A stretch of DNA of 31,132 nucleotides from the NCBI GenBank assembly GCA_964448105.1, contig CAYUVK010000058.1, forward strand, positions 1-31,132. The letters run 5' to 3'. The DNA comes from CAVQBP01 sp964448105. GTDB lineage: Bacteria; Bacteroidota; Ignavibacteria; Ignavibacteriales; Ignavibacteriaceae. Within the stretch, counting starts at the first letter, position 1, and each line of letters begins with the position of its first letter. This document shows, piece by piece, positions 8,349-16,298 of the stretch. Under the pieces are notes generated by a model, which was given only the letters and a program-made list of their open reading frames with translations, made no database searches and was not told the origin of the DNA. A program made the translations under genes and the position numbers.

Positions 8349-9434
8349 ATGGAAAAAATAAATTATAAGCTGAAGAAAAAAACAAATGAACTTAAAATAC
8401 CCGATAATCTCGGTTTCGGAAAAGTTTTTACAGATCATATGTTTGTGATGGACTATAATGAAAATATGGGCTGGCATAATCCTGTAATTCAGCCTGTTGA
8501 AAATTTATCACTTCATCCGGCAACAATGTTTTTCCATTACGGACAGGGAATATTTGAAGGATTAAAAGCTTTTAAAACAATCGATGGTGAACCGGTTATT
8601 TTTAGACCTGAAGATCATATAAAACGCTTTAATAATTCTGCCAGAAGACTATGTATTCCCGAAGTCGATCCGGATTTTTTATTGAATGCGATTGTCGAAT
8701 TGATTTCCTTGGAAAAAGATTGGTTGCCTTCAAAAAAAGGAGAAGCTATTTATATTCGTCCTTTTATTTTTGGAACGGATCCTTTTCTGGGCGTTAAACC
8801 TTCTTCTACATATAAATTAATTGTAATGCTTTCGCCGGTCGGAGCATACTATGCTGAAGGTTTTAAGCCGGTTAAAATTTTAGTTCAAAACGATTTTGTT
8901 AGAGCGGTTAGGAAAGGGATGGGGGAATGTAAATATCCTGGCAATTACGCTGCAAGCCTTTTGGCACAGGAAGAAGCCCACGAAAAAGGTTTTACGCAGG
9001 TTCTGTGGCTGGATGGCATCGAACAAAAATATATAGAAGAAGTCGGGACAATGAATATCTTTATAAGATTTAAAGATGAAATTGCAACTCCTGAATTGAG
9101 CGGGAGTATTTTACCCGGCGTAACCCGTATTTCTGTTTTAAAAATCTTAAATGAATGGGGTATGAATGCTACCGAAAGATTAATCTCAATAGATGAAGTT
9201 TTAGCTGAATATGATAAAGGGAATGTCCTTGAAATTTTTGGAACCGGAACAGCGGCAATTATTTCTTCCGTTGGTCTGTTAAATTATAAAGACAGGGATT
9301 TAACTTTTGGCAAAGATGAACCGGGGGAATTGGCCATAAAATTATTTAATGAAATAACTGCTATTCAATATGGTGAAAAAGAAGATTCCTACGGCTGGCT
9401 TACTTATGTTGAAAAGTTAAAAGAGAGCGTATAA
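8349..9434 (+). CDS. ilvE: branched-chain amino acid aminotransferase
   Basis: 361 residues, fold-type IV PLP transaminase of the longer BCAT group (EC 2.6.1.42), which transfers amino groups between Leu/Ile/Val and 2-oxoglutarate in the cytoplasm. The PLP lysine is probably K195 in MGECKYPGNYA. FFHYGQGIFEGLKAF near residue 61, the E-E-V-G-T-M-N motif and the GTGTAAII phosphate-binding loop near the C-terminus all fit. The ATG at 8349 has ACAGGAT just upstream at a normal spacing. It is a single-gene unit with a structured leader. Divergent from the APC permease fusion, which may move an amino acid, though a functional link is only a guess. Confidence 0.95.
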   Translation: MEKINYKLKKKTNELKIPDNLGFGKVFTDHMFVMDYNENMGWHNPVIQPVENLSLHPATMFFHYGQGIFEGLKAFKTIDGEPVIFRPEDHIKRFNNSARRLCIPEVDPDFLLNAIVELISLEKDWLPSKKGEAIYIRPFIFGTDPFLGVKPSSTYKLIVMLSPVGAYYAEGFKPVKILVQNDFVRAVRKGMGECKYPGNYAASLLAQEEAHEKGFTQVLWLDGIEQKYIEEVGTMNIFIRFKDEIATPELSGSILPGVTRISVLKILNEWGMNATERLISIDEVLAEYDKGNVLEIFGTGTAAIISSVGLLNYKDRDLTFGKDEPGELAIKLFNEITAIQYGEKEDSYGWLTYVEKLKESV

Positions 9435-9513
9435 TAATCAAATAAATTTTTATGTCAACATAGTTATTTAATTTTTACTATCCGAAAATTACGTAATTAC
9501 ATGCATTTAAGGC

Positions 9514-9539
9514 TAAGAAAAATCAAAATTTTTTTCTTA
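9514..9539 (+). terminator. Possible weak terminator after ilvE
   Basis: TAAGAAAAA (9514-9522) pairs perfectly with TTTTTCTTA (9531-9539) around an 8-base loop, 80 bases after the ilvE stop. The stem has almost no G/C, so termination efficiency is doubtful. Confidence 0.3.
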
Positions 9540-9611
9540 TTTTCAAAGCTGAAATATATTTTTTCAAGAATATTAACTTTTATAACTTAATTTTATTATT
9601 CAGATAATTTT

Positions 9612-10001
9612 ATGATTAAAGTTTTAATAGTTGAAGATGACGATACAGTAAGAGCAATTCTAAAAAGATTATTAATCAATAAATTTGGAATAACCCCATT
9701 TGAAGCGAATAACGGGGGAGTGGGTCTTCAAATTCTCCAAGATAATATTCCGGATATAATATTACTTGATAATATTATGCCTGTTATGGATGGATTGAAT
9801 TTTTTACGGAATCTCCGTAAAGACGAAAAATTTAAGAATATCCCGGTGTTGGTTATAACGACTAGTGATGATAGTGAAATCGTGGAACAGATGATTGAAC
9901 TTGGGATTACGGATTATATTTTAAAACCGATTGATCCCCAGCTTACTGCTCAAAGGATAAAAAAAGCTGTGGATGAAATTAAAACCAGGAATGGTAGTTA
10001 A
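9612..10001 (+). CDS. single-domain response regulator (CheY-like receiver)
   Basis: 129 residues, just a receiver domain with no output domain. The phosphorylation site is intact: acidic pair in VEDDD (8-11), phospho-acceptor D53 in ILLDNIMPVMDG, the Thr at 83/84 and K105 in YILKPID. It would be phosphorylated by a histidine kinase, but none is encoded nearby, so the partner is unknown. No upstream gene lies within 170 bases and the gene appears to be transcribed alone. Related in sequence (LGIT-D/E-YI-KP) to the second receiver at 26038. Confidence 0.93.
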   Translation: MIKVLIVEDDDTVRAILKRLLINKFGITPFEANNGGVGLQILQDNIPDIILLDNIMPVMDGLNFLRNLRKDEKFKNIPVLVITTSDDSEIVEQMIELGITDYILKPIDPQLTAQRIKKAVDEIKTRNGS

Positions 10002-10369
10002 ATCTGAATTTTTTCAATTTGATATGCAGATAGGACTTCTATATATGATTCTTAAAAACCTCAATCTTTCATAAACCGCCCTTAGTATTTTCTCAATTAT
10101 TTTTCATAATGAATAATAGCAGACTTTGCAATATATCCTTAGATGATATTATAAGAGTGAAAAATCTTGGAATTACAAGGGTTTGTACCATTGCAACCGC
10201 TCCGAAGCCGTAGAAAAGACAATGAGTAAAAATTTTCAATAAAAATATTCCTGTTTAATGAAGACAGTCAAATATAAAATAGTTAAATTTGGATGACCTT
10301 TCATTAGTTGTGTCAACAATCTTATGTACATTTATTACTTAATATCTGTAGGTTTTGGAGGCAGTTTTC
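10002..10369. other. Intergenic region; one doubtful 34-codon ORF
   Basis: No supported gene in about 370 bases. A 34-codon frame opens with ATG at 10109 and closes with TAG at 10211-10213, in a stretch less AT-rich than the surroundings, but it has no ribosome-binding site and its product (starts MNNSRLCNIS) is not recognised. The promoter of the propeller gene should lie in the right half. Confidence 0.4.
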
Positions 10370-11875
10370 ATGAATAGTTTTATTCAAAAATTTTTAATCT
10401 TTTTAGTTTTATCACTTCTTTTCTTAATTCAATCCAATTATTCGCAAAATTCAAATCTAGGAATTTTCGAAGCTCAAGGAGATATCGGTGAAGTCGGGAT
10501 ACCAGGTTCTGCTGAATATGATCCGGGAAATGGCACATATACAATCACCGGCGGAGGAACAAATATGTGGTTTACTGCCGATGAATTTCATTTTGTTTGG
10601 AAAAAAGTTTCTGCAGAAGATATCTCTCTTTCTGCAAATATTGTCTGGCCTGATACAGGCGGAAATCCGCATCGTAAAGCTTGCTTGATTATCCGTCAAA
10701 GCCTGGATACAAATTCGGCTTATATAGATGCTGCATTGCATGGTGTAGGACTTACTTCTTTGCAATACCGGGAAGTTAAAGGAGGTGTTACAAGAGAAAT
10801 TCAATCCAATGTAAATGCACCTTCAAAGCTTCAAATTGAAAAAGAAGGTGATTATGTTTTTATGTCTGTTGCCAAAGATGATGAACCTCTTCATCCTGCC
10901 GGTGGATCTTTTAGAATTAAATTTACTGAACCTTTTTATATTGGATTGGGAGTTTGTGCACATGATAATGCAGTAAGTGAAACAGCAATATTTTCGAATG
11001 TAAAAATCAATACTATTAATCCTAAAACAATTGGGAGCTCTGAATTGGAAAGTACATTGGAAACAATAAATATAGAATCTAAAGATAGACGGGTAGTTTT
11101 TACTGCCGATAAACATTTCGAAGCCCCAAACTGGTCGAAAGACGGTAAATATTTTTTATTTAATAGTGATGGTCATATTTTCAGGCTCCCGGTTTCGGGA
11201 GGCGAACCGGAGGAAATCAATACAGGTTCTGCAGTAAAATGCAATAATGATCACGGCATATCACCCAATGGAACTCAATTAGCTATTAGTGATCAATCGG
11301 AAAATGGGAAATCGATTATTTATACTCTACTAATAGAAGGTGGAACTCCCAAACGTATTACAGAAAATAGTCCTTCATACTGGCACGGTTGGTCGCCTGA
11401 TGGAAAAACCTTGGCATTTTGCGGTGAACGGGATGGTGAATTTGATATTTATACCATACCTGCCGGAGGCGGTGAAGAAACAAAGTTAACAACTGCAAAA
11501 GGACTTGATGATGGGCCTGATTATTCACCGGACGGGAAATATATCTATTTCAATTCTACAAGAACAGGGACTATGCAAATCTGGAGAATGAAAACGGACG
11601 GCAGCGAACAAACTCAAATTACTTCAGATGAATATAATAACTGGTTTGCTCATCCTTCCCCGGATGGGAAATGGATTGTCTTCCTTTCTTATGAAAAAGA
11701 TGTAAAAGGGCATCCGCCGAATAAAGATGTAATGCTTAGAATGATGCCTGCAGGCGGTGGAGAAATCCAGGTGCTCGCAAAACTTTTCGGTGGGCAGGGA
11801 ACAGTAAACGTTCCTCCATGGTCGCCGGATAGTCAAAATATAGCGTTTGTTAGTTATAGATTAATAAACCAATAA
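10370..11875 (+). CDS. secreted TolB-like/PD40 beta-propeller protein
   Basis: 501 residues from the ATG at 10370, which has GGAGG at 10357-10361 eight bases upstream; a TTG at 10355 lies before that site and is rejected. Residues 1-25 form a signal peptide ending near NYSQ. Residues about 28-220 form a beta-rich domain (perhaps a DUF1349/jelly-roll-like fold; WKKVSAEDISLSANI, IRQSLDTNSAYIDAALHG). Residues about 235-500 hold six repeats of the WD40-like PD40 type, each with a W/Y-SPDGK-like turn (WSKDGKYFLF, WSPDGKTLAF, YSPDGKYIYF, PSPDGKWIVF, WSPDSQNIAF). These occur in TolB and in many secreted Bacteroidota proteins. No T9SS tail. Probably periplasmic or outer surface; partner unknown. It does not lie with tol-pal genes, so a true TolB role is unlikely. 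Confidence 0.85.
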   Translation: MNSFIQKFLIFLVLSLLFLIQSNYSQNSNLGIFEAQGDIGEVGIPGSAEYDPGNGTYTITGGGTNMWFTADEFHFVWKKVSAEDISLSANIVWPDTGGNPHRKACLIIRQSLDTNSAYIDAALHGVGLTSLQYREVKGGVTREIQSNVNAPSKLQIEKEGDYVFMSVAKDDEPLHPAGGSFRIKFTEPFYIGLGVCAHDNAVSETAIFSNVKINTINPKTIGSSELESTLETINIESKDRRVVFTADKHFEAPNWSKDGKYFLFNSDGHIFRLPVSGGEPEEINTGSAVKCNNDHGISPNGTQLAISDQSENGKSIIYTLLIEGGTPKRITENSPSYWHGWSPDGKTLAFCGERDGEFDIYTIPAGGGEETKLTTAKGLDDGPDYSPDGKYIYFNSTRTGTMQIWRMKTDGSEQTQITSDEYNNWFAHPSPDGKWIVFLSYEKDVKGHPPNKDVMLRMMPAGGGEIQVLAKLFGGQGTVNVPPWSPDSQNIAFVSYRLINQ

Positions 11876-11898
11876 AGATTCTTACTTTTATTTAATAA

Positions 11899-11931
11899 AA
11901 GTGAGGCTCACTTTTAAAGTGAACCTCACTT
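11899..11931 (-). terminator. Intrinsic terminator, mainly for the minus-strand gene
   Basis: Arms 11899-11913 and 11917-11931 match at 14 of 15 positions with a 3-base loop, sitting between two convergent genes. Read on the minus strand the stem is followed by TTTTATTAAA, a usable U-rich tail for the T9SS-tagged gene. On the plus strand no T run follows, so it may be weaker there, but the long stem could still end both transcripts. Confidence 0.75.
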
Positions 11932-11939
11932 GTGAAAAA

Positions 11940-12614
11940 TTACTTCAGCAGTATAAGTTTCTTTGTTGCAGAATAATCTGTAGAAGAATTTCCTTTATTA
12001 GAATTGACTTTCAACTGATAAATATATACACCGCTTGCCAAATTGCTTCCATTGAAATTAACGTTGTATCTTCCCGAGGTTTTGTATTCATTTACTAAAG
12101 TTGCAACTTCCTGTCCGAGCATATCATAAACCTTTAATGTTACCATTCCATCCTGTGGCAGCTGATAAATTATTTTGGTTGTTGGATTGAAGGGATTCGG
12201 ATAGTTTTGTGCTAATGAATAATTAGTTATTACCTCTGCTTTTTTTAGAGAAATTTCTTGTACTGAAATTTTACTCAATGATGCTTCGTCTATTGTTGAG
12301 TATTCATCCATCAATGCAAATTCCAGATTATCTATATTTGTCGAGATTGTAATTTTTACTCGTACTTCTTTTTCTATTAAATCAGTCTTGCTAAGTTTAT
12401 ATGAGGATAATTTGTAAGGATGCAGGTTATTATTATTGAGGTTAAACTCTTTTATTGTTCCTATAGTCTTATTACTTTCATCATCTATCAATTCCGTTTT
12501 GAATGAAATAAACCCTTTATCGCCAAGAAGTATAACTGCAGAGGATGAATCGTTAACTCCAGAGAGATCATCCAATCTCTTGCTTATCTTATTTTTTATA
12601 GTATTTAACATCAT
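11940..12614 (-). CDS. T9SS type A sorting-domain protein, no signal peptide (possibly truncated)
   Basis: 224 residues. The C-terminal part (about 133-224) is a textbook type IX secretion sorting domain: NYPNPFNPTTKI (137-148), KVYDMLGQEVATLV, LASGVYIYQLK and a basic end. The N-terminal 130 residues are not recognised. A T9SS substrate must first cross the inner membrane, yet the N-terminus (MMLNTIKNKISKRLDD) has no hydrophobic core, and an in-frame TAG lies four codons before the first ATG. So either the gene is a 3' remnant of a longer exported protein or a start is unusual. The upstream spacer is long and featureless, which fits decay. Confidence 0.75.
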   Translation of the reverse strand: MMLNTIKNKISKRLDDLSGVNDSSSAVILLGDKGFISFKTELIDDESNKTIGTIKEFNLNNNNLHPYKLSSYKLSKTDLIEKEVRVKITISTNIDNLEFALMDEYSTIDEASLSKISVQEISLKKAEVITNYSLAQNYPNPFNPTTKIIYQLPQDGMVTLKVYDMLGQEVATLVNEYKTSGRYNVNFNGSNLASGVYIYQLKVNSNKGNSSTDYSATKKLILLK

Positions 12615-13253
12615 TGAAAAGAACCCCTAAATTATTTTGTGCTTATTGCAAATTGTAGACAAAAAAAATTATAGTCAAGGAAAATTAATTATAATGTAAA
12701 AATTAGATTTGATTTTAGTTTTTTCACCCATTCTTTTTTAAGCACAGATTAATTAAATCAATAATAGTACCCCGAATGCGTTTTGATTTTAATGCTTAAT
12801 TAAAGGAATTATTTTAAAGCAAAGAAATTTTTACTTGTAATAGAAAATTATTATAGAAATGTTTTAGCGAATAAATATTATATAATTAAGCTGAATAATA
12901 GGATATAAAAAATATTTTAAATGTATGGGTAAGACGAAAAAATATCTAATAAATATTTTATTAAAACGTCAGATAAAAATGAAGTTAATTGATAAAGATA
13001 AAACCATTCCCTAAGTTAAGCATGTGATTTTTAAACATTTCGAAGGGAGTGAAAAAAAGTGATTGAAAATTACTATTAATAGTGAATAGATAGCATGTAT
13101 TTAATGAATTATTTCTTTATTAAAAGTAAAATATTTTTCAGTATAATTATTATTTTAATAAAATCTTTAATGCCTATAATTTCAGATCTGTTTGCATCTA
13201 AATAGGGGAGTAAATTTCCTATTTGAATAATATTATAATTTAAATTAGAGAGG
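12615..13253. other. Long AT-rich non-coding stretch before the first gap
   Basis: About 640 bases with no supported gene, extremely AT-rich. It may contain the eroded 5' part of the T9SS-tagged gene, but I could not recover a recognisable frame. On the minus strand a frame is open from the gap edge (13253) to a stop at 13109 and would encode about 48 Ile/Leu/Lys-rich residues; this could be the tail of a gene hidden in the gap or chance. Confidence 0.5.
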
Positions 13254-13353
13254 NNNNNNNNNNNNNNNNNNNNNNNNNNNNNNNNNNNNNNNNNNNNNNN
13301 NNNNNNNNNNNNNNNNNNNNNNNNNNNNNNNNNNNNNNNNNNNNNNNNNNNNN
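13254..13353. other. Assembly gap (100 N)
   Basis: Exactly 100 unknown bases, the conventional size of a scaffold gap, so the true length is unknown. The gap removes the 5' end of the sugar symporter gene, and possibly other genes. Confidence 0.98.
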
Positions 13354-14541
13354 TGGGGACATTTCCGACCCTACTTGCTTTGGATGTGTGTTCCATTTGC
13401 AGTTGCTGGTGTATTAACTTTTACGGTTCCGGATTTCGGACCGCAGGGCAAGCTGATTTGGGCTTATGTGACATTTATTTTAATAATGATGCTTTATACG
13501 GCAATCAATATTCCTTATACTGCTTTACTTGGCGTTATAACGGGCGATTCAAATGAGCGTACCTCTGTCTCATCATTTAAATTTCTTTTCGCCTATTCTG
13601 CAGGTATTATCGTTTCAGCCACTCTTTTGCCGATGACAAAAGCACTTGGAGGTGACAATCCGGTTAAAGGATGGCAAACATCTTTTGTAATATATGGAGT
13701 TGCAGCTGTAATATTTTTCCTTATAGCTTTTAAAGGAACTCATGAACGCGTTCAACCTCCTAAAACCCAGAAATCATCGGTAAAAAAAGATCTTTATGAA
13801 TTATTTACAAATAAACCATGGCTGATTCTTCTAGCTACGACCATAACTTTTATCCTTTTCGTAGCTATACGCAGTAGTGTAACAGTTCATTACTTTAAAT
13901 ATGTTATAGGGACTCAAAAGGTTTCTTTGCCTTTCATGGGAAATGAAACGTACGATTTTATAGCATTAAGTTCAGCCTTTAATACAATAGGACAAATTTC
14001 TTCATTAATCGGCGTCTTAGGCGTTAGCTGGTTTTCTAGATTATTAGGTAAGAAAAAAGCGTTTGTCATTTTATTTGTAGTTGCTATAGTAAGTACAGCA
14101 GCTTTTTACTTTTTAGGTCCTAACCAAATGGGTCTCATTTTCTTCTTTCAAATTACAGGTTCAATTACAGGCGGACCACTTAGTGTTATAATTTGGGCTA
14201 TGTACGCGGATACAGCAGATTATGGAGAATGGAAACGAGGGCGAAGGACTACGGGTTTGATCTTTTCCGCTTCAACAATGTCTCAAAAATTCGGATGGGC
14301 ATTTGGTGCTTTTGTGGCGTTGAATCTTATGTCGCAGGTAGGATTTGTACCCAATGAGACTCAATCTCCTGAAAGTATACATGGTCTGCTCCTTCTTTTT
14401 AGTCTGATACCCGCTGCATTCGGTGTTCTGTCTATCATTCTTTTATTATTATATCCGTTGAATGATCAACGTGTTGATGAAATTGTTGCGGAACTTGATA
14501 AAAGGAGAGTGGAAAGCGGTGACGTATCGGCCACCGCGTGA
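13354..14541 (+). CDS. GPH-family sugar:cation symporter (MFS), 5' partial
   Basis: The frame is open from the first base after the gap; 395 residues are visible and roughly 60-90 are missing relative to the 440-490 usual in the glycoside-pentoside-hexuronide:cation symporter family. The first visible residues, WGHFRPYLLW, are the family's loop signature after the second helix, so the internal ATG at 13375 is not the start. About ten hydrophobic segments follow. The conserved NIPYTALLG and the WAMYADTADYGEWKRGRR block (around 14208-14247) fit. Members import disaccharides, pentosides or hexuronides with Na+ or H+. Placement before GH130 and GH94 phosphorylase genes suggests a beta-linked gluco- or manno-disaccharide. 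Confidence 0.9.
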   Translation, partial: WGHFRPYLLWMCVPFAVAGVLTFTVPDFGPQGKLIWAYVTFILIMMLYTAINIPYTALLGVITGDSNERTSVSSFKFLFAYSAGIIVSATLLPMTKALGGDNPVKGWQTSFVIYGVAAVIFFLIAFKGTHERVQPPKTQKSSVKKDLYELFTNKPWLILLATTITFILFVAIRSSVTVHYFKYVIGTQKVSLPFMGNETYDFIALSSAFNTIGQISSLIGVLGVSWFSRLLGKKKAFVILFVVAIVSTAAFYFLGPNQMGLIFFFQITGSITGGPLSVIIWAMYADTADYGEWKRGRRTTGLIFSASTMSQKFGWAFGAFVALNLMSQVGFVPNETQSPESIHGLLLLFSLIPAAFGVLSIILLLLYPLNDQRVDEIVAELDKRRVESGDVSATA

Positions 14542-14684
14542 ATGGGAAAATGTATATTCGTGTAAGACAGGGTATAAAATAACTTTTTTATTTTATGAAT
14601 TGATGATTGTAAATGTGAATTCATATTTAATTTTGAAAAATTATTTGTACAAAGCACAGTTATCAAAAGAAGTTGAAAAATTTT

Positions 14685-14745
14685 TATACCATATACCTTT
14701 ATACCTCTATACCCTTATACCGTTATACCTTATATCCTGTATACT
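14685..14745 (+). repeat. Degenerate 8-bp tandem array (NTTATACC)
   Basis: About seven or eight head-to-tail copies of an 8-base word ending in TATACC (ATATACC, TTTATACC, TCTATACC, CTTATACC, GTTATACC, TTATATCC, TGTATACT). The array ends about 32 bases before the GH130 start codon, so it overlaps the expected promoter or leader. It may be a slippage-prone spacer or a cluster of binding sites. Confidence 0.6.
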
Positions 14746-14777
14746 TATTGTGAAAAATAAAATAGAAGGAATGCAAA

Positions 14778-15773
14778 ATGAAAAAGACAATAATCGGTGA
14801 TGAATTAAAAAATATACCTTGGCAGGTAAAACCTAAAAACTATTCGGGTGTTGTCTGGAGATATGATAAGAATCCTGTTATAGGAAGAGAAGCACTAAAA
14901 GATTCATTGAGAATTTTTAACAGCGCAATAGTTCCTTATAAAGGAGAATTTATTGGTGTCTTCCGGGCAGACCACAAAAATGGTTACCCGCAGCTGCACC
15001 TTGGCAAAAGTAAAAATGCGCTCAATTGGAATATTGAAGAAGAATATATCCAATTTGTAAACCAGGATGGATCGCCTGCCAAACCAATTCTTTATGGTTA
15101 TGATCCGCGTCTTGTTAAAATTGAAGATGAATACTATATAACTTGGTGTAATTATTTTAACGGACCAACAGTTGGAATTGCTAAAACAAAAGATTTCAAA
15201 ACTTTTGTTCAGCTTGAGAATGCATTTTTACCTTTTAACCGTAATGGTGTTTTATTCCCGAGAAAAATAAACGGCAATTATATATTACTTAACCGTCCAA
15301 GCGATAACGGGCATACTCCTTTTGGAGATATTTATTTAAGTCAGAGTCCTGATTTAACTTATTGGGGAAAACATAGATTAGTTATGAAGACAAGTCATTA
15401 TTGGTGGAAGAATACAAAGCTTGGTGCCGGGCCGGTACCAATTGAAACTACGGAAGGATGGTTATTAATATACCATGGTGTTTGTACAACTTGCAGCGGA
15501 TATATTTATAGTATGGGAGCAGCTCTTTTGGATATAAATGATCCTTCAAAAACTATAGTTGATTGTGAAAATTATATTTTAACTCCCGAAGCATCTTATG
15601 AAACAACAGGATTTGTTCCTAATGTAACATTTCCCTGTGCAACTCTTCAGGATGCTGAAACCGGAAGAATAGCAATTTTTTATGGGGCAGCAGATACTTA
15701 TTCTGCTTTAGCTTTTACACAGGTTTATGAGCTAATAGAATATATAAAGGCGCATCCGAATAAACCTTTGTGA
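14778..15773 (+). CDS. GH130 beta-mannoside phosphorylase
   Basis: 331 residues, glycoside hydrolase family 130, five-bladed propeller. The catalytic aspartate is probably D109 in GYDPRLVKI; also present are FRADHKNGYPQLHL, VLFPRKINGNYIL, LNRPSDNGHTPFGDI and GAGPVPIETTEGWLLIYHGV. Known members phosphorolyse beta-1,4-mannosyl-glucose, beta-1,4-mannooligosaccharides or beta-1,2-mannosides, giving mannose-1-phosphate. No signal peptide, so cytoplasmic. GAAGGA lies upstream of the ATG. The neighbouring GH94 and GH9 genes point to glucomannan or mannosyl-glucose as substrate, but the subfamily cannot be settled by eye. The following repeat begins on the base after its TGA. Confidence 0.9.
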   Translation: MKKTIIGDELKNIPWQVKPKNYSGVVWRYDKNPVIGREALKDSLRIFNSAIVPYKGEFIGVFRADHKNGYPQLHLGKSKNALNWNIEEEYIQFVNQDGSPAKPILYGYDPRLVKIEDEYYITWCNYFNGPTVGIAKTKDFKTFVQLENAFLPFNRNGVLFPRKINGNYILLNRPSDNGHTPFGDIYLSQSPDLTYWGKHRLVMKTSHYWWKNTKLGAGPVPIETTEGWLLIYHGVCTTCSGYIYSMGAALLDINDPSKTIVDCENYILTPEASYETTGFVPNVTFPCATLQDAETGRIAIFYGAADTYSALAFTQVYELIEYIKAHPNKPL

Positions 15774-15803
15774 TTTCGGATTGTGGATTTCGAATTGCGG
15801 ATT
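15774..15803 (+). repeat. Left copy of repeat flanking the four-helix-bundle gene
   Basis: Starts directly after the GH130 stop codon. Its first 23 bases match 16229-16251 at 21 positions. It is built of variants of the word GGATTTCG (TTTCGGATTGTGGATTTCG and so on). Confidence 0.7.
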
Positions 15804-15866
15804 AAATAAAACATCAGAGTTACGTTTTTTGTTCTAAGAATTTCTAAAAATCATTTTGGGGGATTA

Positions 15867-16223
15867 ATGAATTCTCATGAGTTGAAAGACAGAGCAAAAA
15901 AATTTGCATTAATAATAATAAAGCTGTATGAAGAACTTTCTAAATATAAGAAGGGACAAATTCTTGGTGGTCAGCTTTTAAGGGCCGGAACTTCTGTTGG
16001 GGCAAATTATAGAGCAGCATGCAGAGCAAAATCAAATGCTGATTTTATTTATAAAATACAAATTGTAGAAGAAGAAGCTGATGAGTCAGCATATTGGTTA
16101 GAACTGATTTCAGAATTAAATATAATTCAGAAAACTAGAATAGATGATCTATTAAATGAAGCAAATGAATTAACAGCAATCTTTACTTCTTCAGGAAGAA
16201 CAGCAAAACAAAGAAAAAAATAA
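15867..16223 (+). CDS. four-helix-bundle protein (S23/IVP-like)
   Basis: 118 residues, matching the four-helix-bundle family first known as proteins encoded inside 23S rRNA intervening sequences, and related in fold to the Avd accessory protein of diversity-generating retroelements. Typical features are the N-terminal FALIIIKLYEELSKYKKGQ, the central LLRAGTSVGANYRAACRAKS and EEEADESAYWLELI, and a lysine-rich tail. GGGGGA precedes the ATG. The molecular role of stand-alone members is unknown. Here it separates two carbohydrate phosphorylase genes and is enclosed by related repeats (15774-15803, 16229-16282), suggesting insertion. No reverse transcriptase or rRNA gene is nearby. Confidence 0.88.
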   Translation: MNSHELKDRAKKFALIIIKLYEELSKYKKGQILGGQLLRAGTSVGANYRAACRAKSNADFIYKIQIVEEEADESAYWLELISELNIIQKTRIDDLLNEANELTAIFTSSGRTAKQRKK

Positions 16224-16228
16224 AATAA

Positions 16229-16282
16229 TTTCAGATTGTGGATTTCGGATTCTAAATAATTCGAAATCCGAAATCCGAAATA
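16229..16282 (+). repeat. Right copy of repeat plus hairpin after the four-helix-bundle gene
   Basis: 16229-16251 repeats the left flank (21 of 23). Then 16240-16251 pairs perfectly with 16265-16276 (12 bp, 13-base loop), the right arm being part of a 7-base tandem AAATCCG. It ends two bases before the GH94 Shine-Dalgarno site (16284-16290). No T run follows, so it is probably a repeat element rather than a terminator. Confidence 0.7.
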
Positions 16283-16298
16283 AAGGAGGATAACATTC

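Noticed and set aside
10109..10213. 34-codon ORF between the response regulator and the propeller gene
   Set aside because: No ribosome-binding site, no recognised motif, and a frame this short is expected by chance; kept only as a note.
10355..10369. TTG start at 10355 for the propeller protein
   Set aside because: The GGAGG ribosome-binding site overlaps this codon and points to the ATG at 10370, which also begins a clean signal peptide.
10370..11875. True TolB of the Tol-Pal system
   Set aside because: No tolQRA or pal genes are adjacent and the N-terminal domain differs from the TolB D1 domain.
13109..13396. Minus-strand ORF spanning the N gap
   Set aside because: It exists only because N codons are read through, and its right part is antisense to the symporter.
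14685..14745. CRISPR array
   Set aside because: Units are 8 bases, head to tail, with no spacers, and no cas gene is in the window.
14462..14800. 112-residue plus-strand ORF overlapping the symporter end and the GH130 start
   Set aside because: It overlaps two well-supported genes in another frame and its middle is the 8-bp array; the product is low-complexity Tyr/Leu/Ile.
15774..16282. Diversity-generating retroelement, because the four-helix-bundle protein resembles Avd
   Set aside because: No reverse transcriptase, template/variable repeat pair or target gene is present.
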